Shown here piece after piece: positions 8,705-17,090 of a stretch of DNA of 64,000 nucleotides (position 1 is the first letter of the stretch; the number at the start of each line of letters is the position of its first letter). Source of the stretch: Seonamhaeicola aphaedonensis (GTDB lineage: Bacteria > Bacteroidota > Bacteroidia > Flavobacteriales > Flavobacteriaceae); NCBI RefSeq assembly GCF_003386195.1, contig NZ_QRDX01000001.1, positions 682,001 to 746,000 of the forward strand, in the 5' to 3' direction. The position numbers and the translations under genes were made by a program. The notes under the pieces are model-generated. The model ran no database searches and had not been told where the DNA came from. It saw nothing but the letters and a program-made list of their open reading frames with translations.

Positions 8705-9972
8705 GTGATTGCTGCTGTTATATTTTGTTGATTAAAATCGAAGGTTTTTGATGTTATTTCAAAATTAGCTTTATAATAATTGGCTTCCATGTTCATAAAT
8801 GAATAGCCTAATTTTAATACTAAATATTTCCCGAAATATTTAAATGAACCACCAAATTCGTTTAATGCAGTTGCGGGCTGATTGTAAACTATAGCCCCTT
8901 TATTGGCAATAAAGTTATTCATATTGCCTACAGTTCCAAAACCAGTTAGTGCAATTTTATTTAGTGTTACTGCCAGACCTGCTGTAAAAACCATGTTGGA
9001 TTTTGAATCTTGACTTTTGTATTGTAGCGACCCAAAAGGTACCAATTCTGTGCTTCCTAAAGGATATAACGACATCGCATAACCCATTTGAAATTGATTA
9101 AAACCATTTAAATTTGAAACCGACATATTGATACTGCTTTTAATTAAATAGGACGCCTTAGTTATCGCACCACCAAAAACCATATTGTTATACTTAATTT
9201 TTGAATCTGATGTTACTGTATTCAGATTATCGTAATCTCCAAAAATGGCATTTAAATAGGTATCTAAATACCATCTATTGCCAAGTGCAATCGTTACGTT
9301 ACCATAATAGCGATATTCCATTACTTTATAGGTTTCATTTTGTAAAACACTTCCTGCGTTTGTTTGCTGTACAGAATTAGCAGGCACCAAAGTAAACTGA
9401 TGAAATAGATTTAGTCCTTTTGATATGGGATGACTCATAGCTAAAGAATACATTTGGTAATTTTCAGGAATAATACGAAAATGATCTGTCTGTCCATTAG
9501 CATTCGATTTTAGCTGCGTATCGTAATCTAAATTGTTAGCTGCCAAAACATTAAAGCTAATGCTACTTACAACCGGCAAATCGAGCTTTATTTTATCTTT
9601 TAATGCTTTTGACATTTTAGAGTAAAATAAACGACTTTCCATTTCTAATCCGCTATAACGATAGGCCCAATACAAATAGTCTTGTACCACAACGTTTTTT
9701 GAATCTAAAGCATAGGCTTCTTCTAAAAACTGAATGGCACTAAACATTTTATTTTCTTTAAAATACGCTATTCCTATTCTTACTTTTAAGTAGTAGAAAT
9801 CAACTCCCTCTGCTATAGATTGTTTTCCCAATGTTATAATTGGTTTCCAATCTTGTTTTAAAAATAAGGCATAGGTCGTACTATCTACATCCTTAATCGA
9901 TAATGGCTTTTTTTGTGCACTAACCGCTGTTACAAACCACAAAAGTACTATGCACACAAAGTGTTTTTCCAT
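8692..9972 (-). CDS. TPR domain plus outer-membrane beta-barrel protein
   Basis: 426 residues. Signal peptide MEKHFVCIVLLWFVTAVSAQ. Residues about 25-130 are TPR-like helices (YLKVRIGIAYFKENKMFSAI, DYLYWAYRYSGLEMES). From about 140 to the end the chain is a series of amphipathic beta strands typical of a barrel of a dozen or so strands, ending in NQQNITAAITWVL. It is probably a pore or anchor in the outer membrane with a periplasmic TPR docking arm. It overlaps the transporter-peptidase gene by 25 bases and the downstream TPR gene by 13. It could carry the operon's product, or a subunit, to the outside; this is inference. Confidence 0.75.
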   Translation of the reverse strand: MEKHFVCIVLLWFVTAVSAQKKPLSIKDVDSTTYALFLKQDWKPIITLGKQSIAEGVDFYYLKVRIGIAYFKENKMFSAIQFLEEAYALDSKNVVVQDYLYWAYRYSGLEMESRLFYSKMSKALKDKIKLDLPVVSSISFNVLAANNLDYDTQLKSNANGQTDHFRIIPENYQMYSLAMSHPISKGLNLFHQFTLVPANSVQQTNAGSVLQNETYKVMEYRYYGNVTIALGNRWYLDTYLNAIFGDYDNLNTVTSDSKIKYNNMVFGGAITKASYLIKSSINMSVSNLNGFNQFQMGYAMSLYPLGSTELVPFGSLQYKSQDSKSNMVFTAGLAVTLNKIALTGFGTVGNMNNFIANKGAIVYNQPATALNEFGGSFKYFGKYLVLKLGYSFMNMEANYYKANFEITSKTFDFNQQNITAAITWVL

Positions 9973-12158
9973 TTTAATATTATTTTGGATTTTTTGGAAG
10001 TATCACATTGTATATTAATTTCTCTGTTTTTATGTACTACTATTTCTGCCGAAAAAAGTGATACCTCATGATGTCCTACTATTTTAGACTTAAATCCAAT
10101 TTTTTCAGGATTAAAAGTTTGTTCAGATTCTATATATGAAAGTTTATAATTTCCTTTTAAAAAAATACCGAAAGGCACTAAAAAGTCTTGAATGGTTATC
10201 ACTGGAAAGCGATATAAATGATGTACTGGAAATCTGGTCGCCACCGAAAGTTCAGAGTGTTCACTTAAAACCACTTTATACAAACTACTATAGAAATAAA
10301 ACAAGGCACTTTTTTTAGAACCTATATAATTTAATGCCGAAAATGTTTTACCATTATTTTCATAATATAATTTTGCATTGGTGTTTAAACAATTTAAAAA
10401 GGATTGGTTATATATATCAATTTCATTTCTTATTGTAAATAGTACTGGCTTGTTAAATGCATTAGCCATACTTAATTGAAACTCATCTCCCGGACTCCAT
10501 TTAAAAGCTGATTGTAAAATTGGCGAGATTGAAATATTTAACAGTTTATCCTGTTCTTTTGGAATCCCTTTTGGAACAAAATGTAACTTAGACGCATTGT
10601 CTACTAGATACTCTGATAAAGGCCAAAATAATGTTGTTGCCCCAATTTTTGAAGTACTTTGTAATTGAAAATGCAAATGCGGATATGGGGAACGCCCAGA
10701 ATTACCACATCTACCAATATACTGTCCTTCAACCACAACATCTCCAATATTAACTTCTATAGAGCCCTTTTTTAAATGACTTAGTTTTGAAAATAAATAA
10801 TTTTCGTGTTGCAGCACAACCGTATTCCCCCAATTTTGCAATGTGTTTGTTGCTCCTATTTCATTATCTTCAACCGTGTTAAGTACATTAACAACAGTCC
10901 CTAATGCTGGTGCCACAACAGGCTTATCATAACAGTAATAATCAGTTACCAACAAACCCTCTCCACTAAACTCTTTACTTGAAGCCTCGTCCTTAATAAT
11001 AAAGTCCCAGGCAAAACGGAAAAAGTCTTTATGGGTATATTTCCCATTATGTGCTTGATTAACCGTCCATTTTCCCATAAAAGGTAATCGAATTGGTACT
11101 GTAAATGCTGCATATTTTTTAGCCGGCTGACTGTCGAATAAATAAGCATTAGTTTCGGGGTTTTTTAGATGAACCAGCGTTAAAATTGGTCCCTTTGTTT
11201 GATCATAACGAATTTTTAAGGCGTACAACACACCTATCATTATCACATTAAAAGGTAAAGAGTATGCCGATAATTCAAAATACATAAAAAGACGATCTGA
11301 ACCTATTGTAGTTACAACCAATACTGGGATTAATAACAAGCTCAACAAAAAAGATTGTCTTGATGGAATTAAAAAATAACCACCAATCGCAATTGCCGAA
11401 AGAATAAAATTAAACCCATAATAGGTGTAATTTAAAGAACCTGTATACATTCCTAAATAGGAATACATTCCATAAGCCACAAAAAAGCCAACTAGTGATA
11501 ACAGAAAATTCACTCTAGAATGAATTAACAAGCCTAATGATATCATTACTCCGGATAGTATATTAAACTGAAAGAAAATAGCGCCAAGAGACAAAAAATA
11601 GGTATCAAAACCTGTGTCTTCAAAAAGGAAACTTAGATCTTCCATCACAGAAACGAGAACATCTCCACCCATTTTAAAATACATATTAGATGGGTATAAT
11701 GTTTCCATATTTAATGCCACATTAGTAAACGATGGAAATGCCAAAAGCAATAACCACATGCCTACTAAAAACGGAATACTTAAAAAGGGTATACCGTATT
11801 TAGCAAAAATTCCCATAAAAAATACAGTACTAAAAAAGGCAATTGCTGCTCCTGCAACAATAAGCAAAAGGACTTCTAGTCCTGGTGCAAAATAAGTACC
11901 AATACCTAATCCCACCAATAAGGCATTAAAACTGTACAGTCCTTTTTCTGTTGTGATTTCTGAATAATCAAATAGTTGAGCTAAAGCAATGGCTGTTAAA
12001 ACAGCAATTAAACCGCTTAAACCTGTCCACCATTCCATAAAACTAACTACTATTAAAATTGAAGCTAAAATTTTATTTTCTGTGAAAAAAATTTGAGAAT
12101 AGCTCGTTAGTGTTGCTTCTAAAAGAAACTTACTTTTTTTTAATAGCTTGTCTGTCAT
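9948..12158 (-). CDS. Urea-transporter domain fused to M23 metallopeptidase
   Basis: 736 residues, two known families in one chain. Residues 1-315 contain about ten membrane spans with urea-transporter features: YSFNALLVG (75-83), IPFLSIPF (123-130, the LPxxTxPF-type signature) and the repeat YGFNFILSAIAIGGYF (247-262). Residues about 345-530 are an M23/LytM-like endopeptidase: THKDFFRFAWDF with Asp385, NWGNTVVLQH, LSHL with His461 and PYPHLHFQL with His494/His496 as zinc or catalytic residues. A beta-rich tail follows to residue 736. The position of the first zinc His (370 or 376) should be checked. The channel may carry a small polar compound, while the peptidase faces the periplasm. It overlaps both neighbours, in the operon's centre. 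Confidence 0.85.
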   Translation of the reverse strand: MTDKLLKKSKFLLEATLTSYSQIFFTENKILASILIVVSFMEWWTGLSGLIAVLTAIALAQLFDYSEITTEKGLYSFNALLVGLGIGTYFAPGLEVLLLIVAGAAIAFFSTVFFMGIFAKYGIPFLSIPFLVGMWLLLLAFPSFTNVALNMETLYPSNMYFKMGGDVLVSVMEDLSFLFEDTGFDTYFLSLGAIFFQFNILSGVMISLGLLIHSRVNFLLSLVGFFVAYGMYSYLGMYTGSLNYTYYGFNFILSAIAIGGYFLIPSRQSFLLSLLLIPVLVVTTIGSDRLFMYFELSAYSLPFNVIMIGVLYALKIRYDQTKGPILTLVHLKNPETNAYLFDSQPAKKYAAFTVPIRLPFMGKWTVNQAHNGKYTHKDFFRFAWDFIIKDEASSKEFSGEGLLVTDYYCYDKPVVAPALGTVVNVLNTVEDNEIGATNTLQNWGNTVVLQHENYLFSKLSHLKKGSIEVNIGDVVVEGQYIGRCGNSGRSPYPHLHFQLQSTSKIGATTLFWPLSEYLVDNASKLHFVPKGIPKEQDKLLNISISPILQSAFKWSPGDEFQLSMANAFNKPVLFTIRNEIDIYNQSFLNCLNTNAKLYYENNGKTFSALNYIGSKKSALFYFYSSLYKVVLSEHSELSVATRFPVHHLYRFPVITIQDFLVPFGIFLKGNYKLSYIESEQTFNPEKIGFKSKIVGHHEVSLFSAEIVVHKNREINIQCDTSKKSKIILKWKNTLCA

Positions 12159-13507
12159 TAGTTTTGAAGGTAATCTGGTACTAATTCTTGTCTTCTGAAT
12201 ACTTCTTTGTTTTCTTGCTTTCTAATTAAATGCACTTTTTCATTTTGATCAATTAGAACAATATTTGGTCTATAGGTTATAAACTGCATCCACTGTGTCA
12301 TTGTATAGGCTCCCACTCTTTTAATCACAAAGTGGTCTCCTTTGTTTAGCATCGGAAAATCAATATTTTTTCTAACGATATCGATATTCATACATAGAGG
12401 TCCATAAATGGTCGTTGGTTCAGATTGATAACTAGATTCGTGAACCGGATAAATTTCATAATCATACCAAAACGAAGTAAACATTAAATTAACACCAGCG
12501 TCAATAACCATAGATCTTCGCCCGTCGGCTAAACGTTTATTTGCCATTATGGTTCCTGCCAACCAACCAGCGTCATCAATTAACGCACGGCCAGTTTCTA
12601 AAATAAGCATTGGTGTTTCATTATTTGGAAAATCGGCAGCTGTCATAGCGGTTGTAATGGCATGAGCATAATCATCAAAACTAGGTGTAGTATCAGTGGC
12701 TGGCATATAAGCTCCTTGTAAGGTATTTTGAGATGCGAACCCTCCACCAACATCTATGTAACCTATGCTTTTTTGAAAACGATTATAGGTTTTATTAGCT
12801 AAAGCTGCTAATTTTTCAATGGCAACTGCATAAGGTTTAGAAATAGTAATATAGGTGCCAATATGAACGTGTAAACCTATAAAATCCATCTTTTTGCTAG
12901 ACAAAATACGGTTGATAGCATTCCAAGCTTCACCATTTTCATAATTAAATCCGAAACGATCCCATTGTGGAATAATACCAGTATCCATGTTCACACGAAT
13001 TGCTACTTGGGGTCGTTCTTTAAGTTGATCCATTAAACTTAAAATCATGTATAATTCATCAAAATGATCAATATGAATAAGAGATTTGTTGTTAATTGCT
13101 TTTACTAAATCTTCCTCACTCTTATCAGGACCGTTAAAAATTATTTTATTTCCAGGTATATTGTTGTCAATCGCTTTTTCATATTCAAATCCTGAAACAA
13201 CTTCTGCCCAAGCTCCTTCTTGATGAAAAATTCGGCATACTGCATCTAAATAATTTGTTTTATAAGACCATGCAAATTGTACTTTTGGGTATCGCGTGGA
13301 AAACGCTCGATATGCATTTTTGTAGGTATCTCTAATCGTTTTTTCTGAAAGAACAAACACAGGCGAACCATATTCTTCAATAAGACTATCAATCTCTACA
13401 TTATCAATGGTGCTAATTGGTCGTAACCTCTTTAAACTTCCAAATTTATTGGGAATACCTTCTACTACTTTTCGTAATAATGGACGCTCATATATTCTTT
13501 TGTTCAT
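12158..13507 (-). CDS. Fold-type III PLP-dependent decarboxylase (LysA/BtrK-like)
   Basis: 449 residues, the usual length. Alanine-racemase-like barrel followed by a decarboxylase beta domain. The PLP lysine is K83 in AWSYKTNY; HVHIG (213-217), the phosphate-binding VGGGFA (253-258) and ETGRAL (304-309) follow; the catalytic cysteine of the diaminopimelate/ornithine decarboxylase group appears as GPLCMNID (C372), with Met where DapDC usually has Glu. That change and the context argue against lysine biosynthesis. It would decarboxylate a basic or acidic amino acid, free or attached to a carrier, as BtrK does in butirosin synthesis. Its stop overlaps the start of the transporter-peptidase; the ATP-grasp gene is 11 bases upstream. 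Confidence 0.85.
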   Translation of the reverse strand: MNKRIYERPLLRKVVEGIPNKFGSLKRLRPISTIDNVEIDSLIEEYGSPVFVLSEKTIRDTYKNAYRAFSTRYPKVQFAWSYKTNYLDAVCRIFHQEGAWAEVVSGFEYEKAIDNNIPGNKIIFNGPDKSEEDLVKAINNKSLIHIDHFDELYMILSLMDQLKERPQVAIRVNMDTGIIPQWDRFGFNYENGEAWNAINRILSSKKMDFIGLHVHIGTYITISKPYAVAIEKLAALANKTYNRFQKSIGYIDVGGGFASQNTLQGAYMPATDTTPSFDDYAHAITTAMTAADFPNNETPMLILETGRALIDDAGWLAGTIMANKRLADGRRSMVIDAGVNLMFTSFWYDYEIYPVHESSYQSEPTTIYGPLCMNIDIVRKNIDFPMLNKGDHFVIKRVGAYTMTQWMQFITYRPNIVLIDQNEKVHLIRKQENKEVFRRQELVPDYLQN

Positions 13508-13518
13508 CTTATTTAGTT

Positions 13519-14562
13519 TTATAGTTCTCCAAAAATTACTATTTTCTCAAAATCAGCTATATCTCCTATTAAATCCCACGAATACCGAATAAACATTTTA
13601 CCGTATTTATAGGTTGTTATTGGTTCTACTTTTTCTCCCATAGCTAAACGACATACCATTTCTGGGATGTTTTGTCCTGCTCCTACAGCTAAAAATACCC
13701 AAGCTGGTATACGCGGATTAATTTCTATTAAATAATACTCTCCTTCATCGGTTTTTATCATTTCGAGCTCCATAGCTCCTCTCCATTTTGTTTCTTTAAT
13801 AATATGATGAGTAATTTCAAGCAAGCGCTCATCATTTAATGTTATGCCTCCCCAAGCTTTTCCTTTGTCAGTGATATATTGTTTACGCATAGCAACTGCC
13901 GAGACCGTATTTCCTTCTCCATCACCCAAAGCAATCACATTGACTTCGGTACCATTGATAGCTTGTTGAACAACTACTGGAAGTCCCCATTTTGCAGAAA
14001 GTTTATTAAAATAATATATTCCTTGATTGTTATTTACCACTTTAAATGCTTCATAAAATTTACCTTTTATAAAGTAAGGGTAAGACAGTGGTTTAGGTAA
14101 ATTAGAAAGTTCTTTACTATTTACTATTGGCCTACTTTCTGGCACTTTAATTCCATACTTTTTAGCATATTCGGGCAAATTATCTTTATGGCGTTCTTCA
14201 AACTGTTCCATTGTTGGTAAAAACGTATGAATGCCCATTTCTAATAATTTATCACTGAATTTTATAAATAAATACAATTCAGAATCGAAATTTGGAATAA
14301 TAATATCTAACTTTTCTTTGCTGTGTATGTATTCTAAACGCTCAAGAAATGCCTCGCTACCAGTTGAGGGAAATGGTATTAAATAGGTTTTATCTACTAA
14401 TCCAGGCATATAAATACCAGGTTCTAAATTCTCGTAAGCCAAACCTATAATTCTAGCATCTATTTCTGACTCCTTTATTCCACGAATTACAGAAACTCCT
14501 GGTCCTGGACTATCAATATTGTTAAGACCAGTTACTCCTATGGTTAGTTTTTTTTGCTCCAT
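13519..14562 (-). CDS. ATP-grasp ligase
   Basis: 347 residues with the carbamoyl-phosphate-synthase-like ATP-grasp fold. The pre-ATP domain starts with KLTIGVTGLNNIDSPGPGVS; the ATP-grasp part includes YPYFIKGKFYEAF (161-173, nucleotide lysine), QQAINGTEVNVIALGD (199-214) and the metal-binding LIEINPR (278-284, E280 and N282). Such enzymes join a carboxylate, through an acyl-phosphate, to an amine or thiol. Between a PqqD-like protein and a PLP decarboxylase it probably attaches an amino acid to a peptide or carrier, as BtrJ does. Substrates cannot be read from the sequence. It is 6 bases after the PqqD gene. Confidence 0.85.
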   Translation of the reverse strand: MEQKKLTIGVTGLNNIDSPGPGVSVIRGIKESEIDARIIGLAYENLEPGIYMPGLVDKTYLIPFPSTGSEAFLERLEYIHSKEKLDIIIPNFDSELYLFIKFSDKLLEMGIHTFLPTMEQFEERHKDNLPEYAKKYGIKVPESRPIVNSKELSNLPKPLSYPYFIKGKFYEAFKVVNNNQGIYYFNKLSAKWGLPVVVQQAINGTEVNVIALGDGEGNTVSAVAMRKQYITDKGKAWGGITLNDERLLEITHHIIKETKWRGAMELEMIKTDEGEYYLIEINPRIPAWVFLAVGAGQNIPEMVCRLAMGEKVEPITTYKYGKMFIRYSWDLIGDIADFEKIVIFGEL

Positions 14563-14568
14563 GATGTT

Positions 14569-14808
14569 TTAGTCTAGCATTTTTTCACGTTTCAAAAAGT
14601 CTAAATACTCATATAAATCGCGTCCTGCAGAAATAGCATCGATATCAAATTCTTCTGTAATTACAGAAATTATTTCATCAGCAGATTTTCCTTCTTTTAA
14701 AAGATTTATAATCATTAAACCTATTTCATTTGTGGTAAATGACTCACCAGTAGAAGGTTTGAAAATAAATCCATTATCGCTTATTGCTAGTGAATTTAAT
14801 TTGCTCAT
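14569..14808 (-). CDS. PqqD-like small peptide-binding protein
   Basis: 79 residues. Pattern matches PqqD/RiPP recognition elements: a first strand pair (LAISDNGFIFKPSTGESFTT), a helix (EIGLMIINLLKEGKSADEI) and the winged-helix end ISVITEEFDIDAISAGRDLYEYLDFL. No phosphopantetheine DSL motif, so it is not an acyl carrier protein despite the size. PqqD-type proteins hold a precursor peptide for a modifying enzyme; here the partner would be the ATP-grasp ligase 6 bases downstream. No radical-SAM gene and no precursor peptide gene was found in the operon. It is the first gene, with ATG at 14808 after a 265-base untranslated gap. Confidence 0.75.
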   Translation of the reverse strand: MSKLNSLAISDNGFIFKPSTGESFTTNEIGLMIINLLKEGKSADEIISVITEEFDIDAISAGRDLYEYLDFLKREKMLD

Positions 14809-14900
14809 TTTTTAATTTTTTTGATTGTAAGTTCTTGTTTTACAGAGCACTGAATGAAGTATTAAAGTTAGTTAATAAAGCTCATTTTTTGTGCTACAAA

Positions 14901-14921
14901 TGTTACACTTGTTCTGTCACA
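14901..14921. promoter_or_regulatory. Possible operator before the PqqD operon
   Basis: TGTTACA and TGTCACA, 7 bases apart, form an inverted repeat with one mismatch, about 95 bases before the PqqD start. Within it the minus strand reads AACATTTG, one base off the TAnnTTTG box. A regulator could sit over the promoter. Weak evidence. Confidence 0.3.
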
Positions 14922-15073
14922 TTAATTAGGAAGGGTTGATTTTTTAAATCAGAATCTGGATTTAAGAAGCTAGAGTATAGAAAGTTTTAAACGTTGAGGG
15001 TTTAGGCTTTCTTTTTTGATATCTTAAGCCGAAAGCAAAATAAATATCTAATGCGTTGAACGTTAAGAATTGA

Positions 15074-15940
15074 TTAAGAGTTGCCCATTATTCTAGATCC
15101 TTTACGAATAATTTTTCTACTCTCTTTACCTTTGACTATTAAACCGCTATCCTCTAACCATACTATGGCACCAGTAGGACATCTCTGAATAGGTTTTTGT
15201 GTGTTATGATTTTCAGAATAATTAATTACGGGTAAATTATTTTTCATAGTAATTAACTCACCAGGGGCATCCATGGCACATTTACCACAGGCGGTACAAC
15301 CCACCTGACAATCTTCAAGAATGGCTTCGCCTTGTTCAAGATTTTTACATGCTACCCAAAGTTTATGACTTATAGGTTGAAGGGAAAATAAGTCTTTAGG
15401 GCAAACCTCTACACAGTCACCACAGGCTGTACATTTCTCGATATCAATTATAGGGAGACCATACTCGTTCATGGTAATGGCATCAAAATCGCAAACAGAT
15501 TCACAATCACCATGGCCAAGGCAACCCCAAAAACAGCCTTTACCTCCTCCAGAAACCAGATTAGCGGCTTGACAACTTTGAACACCAACATACTGAGCTC
15601 TATTAATAGCAACATTCGTCCCACCGGCACAAGCGAGACGCGCAACTTGTTTTTCTTCAGCTCCTAAAGCAACACCAAGAAATTCTGCTATAGACTGCCT
15701 ACCTTCATCTGAACTCACGGTACATTTTCCAGGTAAAGATTTTTTAAGAACCAATGCCTCCGCGAACGGCCTACACCCCGGGTACCCACAAGCACCACAA
15801 TTAGCATGAGGCAACATGTCTTCCACTTTGTCTATTCTTGGATCTTCATAGACAAATAGCTTTTTGTTTGCAACAATTAGCATTATTGCAAGAAGTAAGG
15901 TTAGGCCTCCTAGTGCGGCAATGGCAATAACAATGGACAT
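15074..15940 (-). CDS. rnfB: Rnf complex subunit RnfB (ferredoxin-binding Fe-S protein)
   Basis: 288 residues. One N-terminal membrane helix (IAIAALGGLTLLLAIMLIV), then the RnfB-specific 4-Cys motif ANCGACGYPGC, then Cys-rich ferredoxin domains (CFWGCLGHGDCESVC, CTACGDCVEVCP and CTACGKC). It takes electrons from ferredoxin and passes them into the Rnf membrane complex. It lies last in the operon, 48 bases after the reductase-like gene, instead of next to rnfA where many bacteria have it. ATG at 15940. Very clear family match. Confidence 0.95.
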   Translation of the reverse strand: MSIVIAIAALGGLTLLLAIMLIVANKKLFVYEDPRIDKVEDMLPHANCGACGYPGCRPFAEALVLKKSLPGKCTVSSDEGRQSIAEFLGVALGAEEKQVARLACAGGTNVAINRAQYVGVQSCQAANLVSGGGKGCFWGCLGHGDCESVCDFDAITMNEYGLPIIDIEKCTACGDCVEVCPKDLFSLQPISHKLWVACKNLEQGEAILEDCQVGCTACGKCAMDAPGELITMKNNLPVINYSENHNTQKPIQRCPTGAIVWLEDSGLIVKGKESRKIIRKGSRIMGNS

Positions 15941-15988
15941 ATTAACTCATTAATTTAATGAAACATGATTCTCTTTTTTCAGACCAGT

Positions 15989-16846
15989 TTAAAAAATAAT
16001 TTCAGCCCATTTTCTACCGGCAATTAATTCAGCTTTACGTAATCGCCATTTTTCTTCTGAACCTAAAATCTTAGAAAATGATTTATTGAGTTTATCAAGA
16101 ATATTTGCATATCCTGCAACGTAAACATAGGTATTGGACTTAGAAAGCAATTCTTTAATTTCATCTGTTTGCCCTTCAATTGCTTTTTCTAAATCGATTG
16201 AATCTGCCCAATGTGGTCTCGGGCTTAATGCATGAAAAGCCTCAAATGTATCTTTGTCATAATAATTAGTAAGATCACCATCCTTATCATTTAAATATAG
16301 TAGCTCTAAGCCACTTCGAGCGCCGTAAAACAATCTTATTTTACCTTCCCAATCTTTCACATTTTTATAGATATGTTTGATAAAAGCACGGAAAGGAGCA
16401 ATACCGGTACCCATACCAATGAGTATCATATTAGCCGCTTTATCTTCCGGAATTTTAAATGGTAATTGAAACGGACCGGTAAGTGTAATTTCATCACCTT
16501 TTTTACGATTGCATAAATAATGTGAAGCAACACCCTTATATTCTTCACCATTGAAATCATCAATATAAGAGCAACGTTTTACTAACATGGTAATTTTAGG
16601 ATTACCATTTACTCGTGCAGGCAAATCAGCTACACTATACAGTCTGTGGTGATGCGTGTTTCCAAAATCACTAGTTACTTTTACCAATACACCAAAGCTT
16701 TGGTCTACTTCGCATTTAAATTCTGGATCTTTCACTTCCAATACAATCTCACGTACTTCCTCAGTGTCTTGAGGTGTTAATCGAGAGGTTTTTTTTACAA
16801 CTGCTTTATACCTTTTTTCGGTATCAAAATCTAATAAATGTGCCAT
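15989..16846 (-). CDS. FAD-dependent NAD(P)H:ferredoxin/quinone reductase-like protein
   Basis: 285 residues, no signal or membrane segment. Ferredoxin-NADP+ reductase fold: FAD motif RLYSVA (68-73), nucleotide motif GMGTGIAPFRAF (144-155) and the C-terminal YVYVAGYANILDKL (NAD(P)-side CG motif position) with an aromatic end. Located inside the rnf cluster, it may exchange electrons between ferredoxin and NAD(P)H, or act as an additional electron entry site like NqrF, whose Fe-S domain it lacks. It is 28 bases after the small Cys protein. FNR fold is sure; the partner is inference. Confidence 0.85.
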   Translation of the reverse strand: MAHLLDFDTEKRYKAVVKKTSRLTPQDTEEVREIVLEVKDPEFKCEVDQSFGVLVKVTSDFGNTHHHRLYSVADLPARVNGNPKITMLVKRCSYIDDFNGEEYKGVASHYLCNRKKGDEITLTGPFQLPFKIPEDKAANMILIGMGTGIAPFRAFIKHIYKNVKDWEGKIRLFYGARSGLELLYLNDKDGDLTNYYDKDTFEAFHALSPRPHWADSIDLEKAIEGQTDEIKELLSKSNTYVYVAGYANILDKLNKSFSKILGSEEKWRLRKAELIAGRKWAEIIF

Positions 16847-16874
16847 GTTTATTTTTTATTTTGTTGTTATTTTG

Positions 16875-17078
16875 TTATTCAATAAGGTTTATATTTCCTT
16901 TCTCTTTTCGTTCACAAACCGTGGTACAACCACAGTTTGAGCAACTTCTTCTTCCTGCTAAAACATCGTCTTCGTGATATTCGTCTTTAAACACCTTTTT
17001 CCATAATGTTTGTACAAGCATCCAAAGTATTGCTATTGCTACTATAAAACCAATTCCTATTGTAAGTGATTTAAACAT
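16875..17078 (-). CDS. Small NqrM-like membrane protein with Cys motif
   Basis: 67 residues: one membrane helix (SLTIGIGFIVAIAILWMLV) and a soluble tail with four cysteines, C46, C49, C51 and C55, in the order CSNCGCTTVC. This is the same plan as NqrM, a small one-helix protein with conserved Cys needed for the assembly of the membrane Fe centre in Na+-NQR. It is placed directly after rnfA, and RnfA/RnfE hold the homologous centre between their cysteines. I propose an iron-delivery or assembly role. The identity with NqrM is not certain, as the cysteine spacing must be compared. ATG at 17078, 12 bases after rnfA. Confidence 0.75.
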   Translation of the reverse strand: MFKSLTIGIGFIVAIAILWMLVQTLWKKVFKDEYHEDDVLAGRRSCSNCGCTTVCERKEKGNINLIE

Positions 17079-17090
17079 TTGTTCTTCTTT

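Noticed and set aside
14569-14808. Acyl carrier protein
   Set aside because: The size fits and the context (ligase plus decarboxylase) resembles BtrI, but there is no DSL-like serine for phosphopantetheine; the pattern is PqqD.
14978-15040. Terminator after rnfB
   Set aside because: Only five or six base pairs (GGCTT/AAGCC or GCTTTC/GAAAGC) and no T-run on the minus strand.
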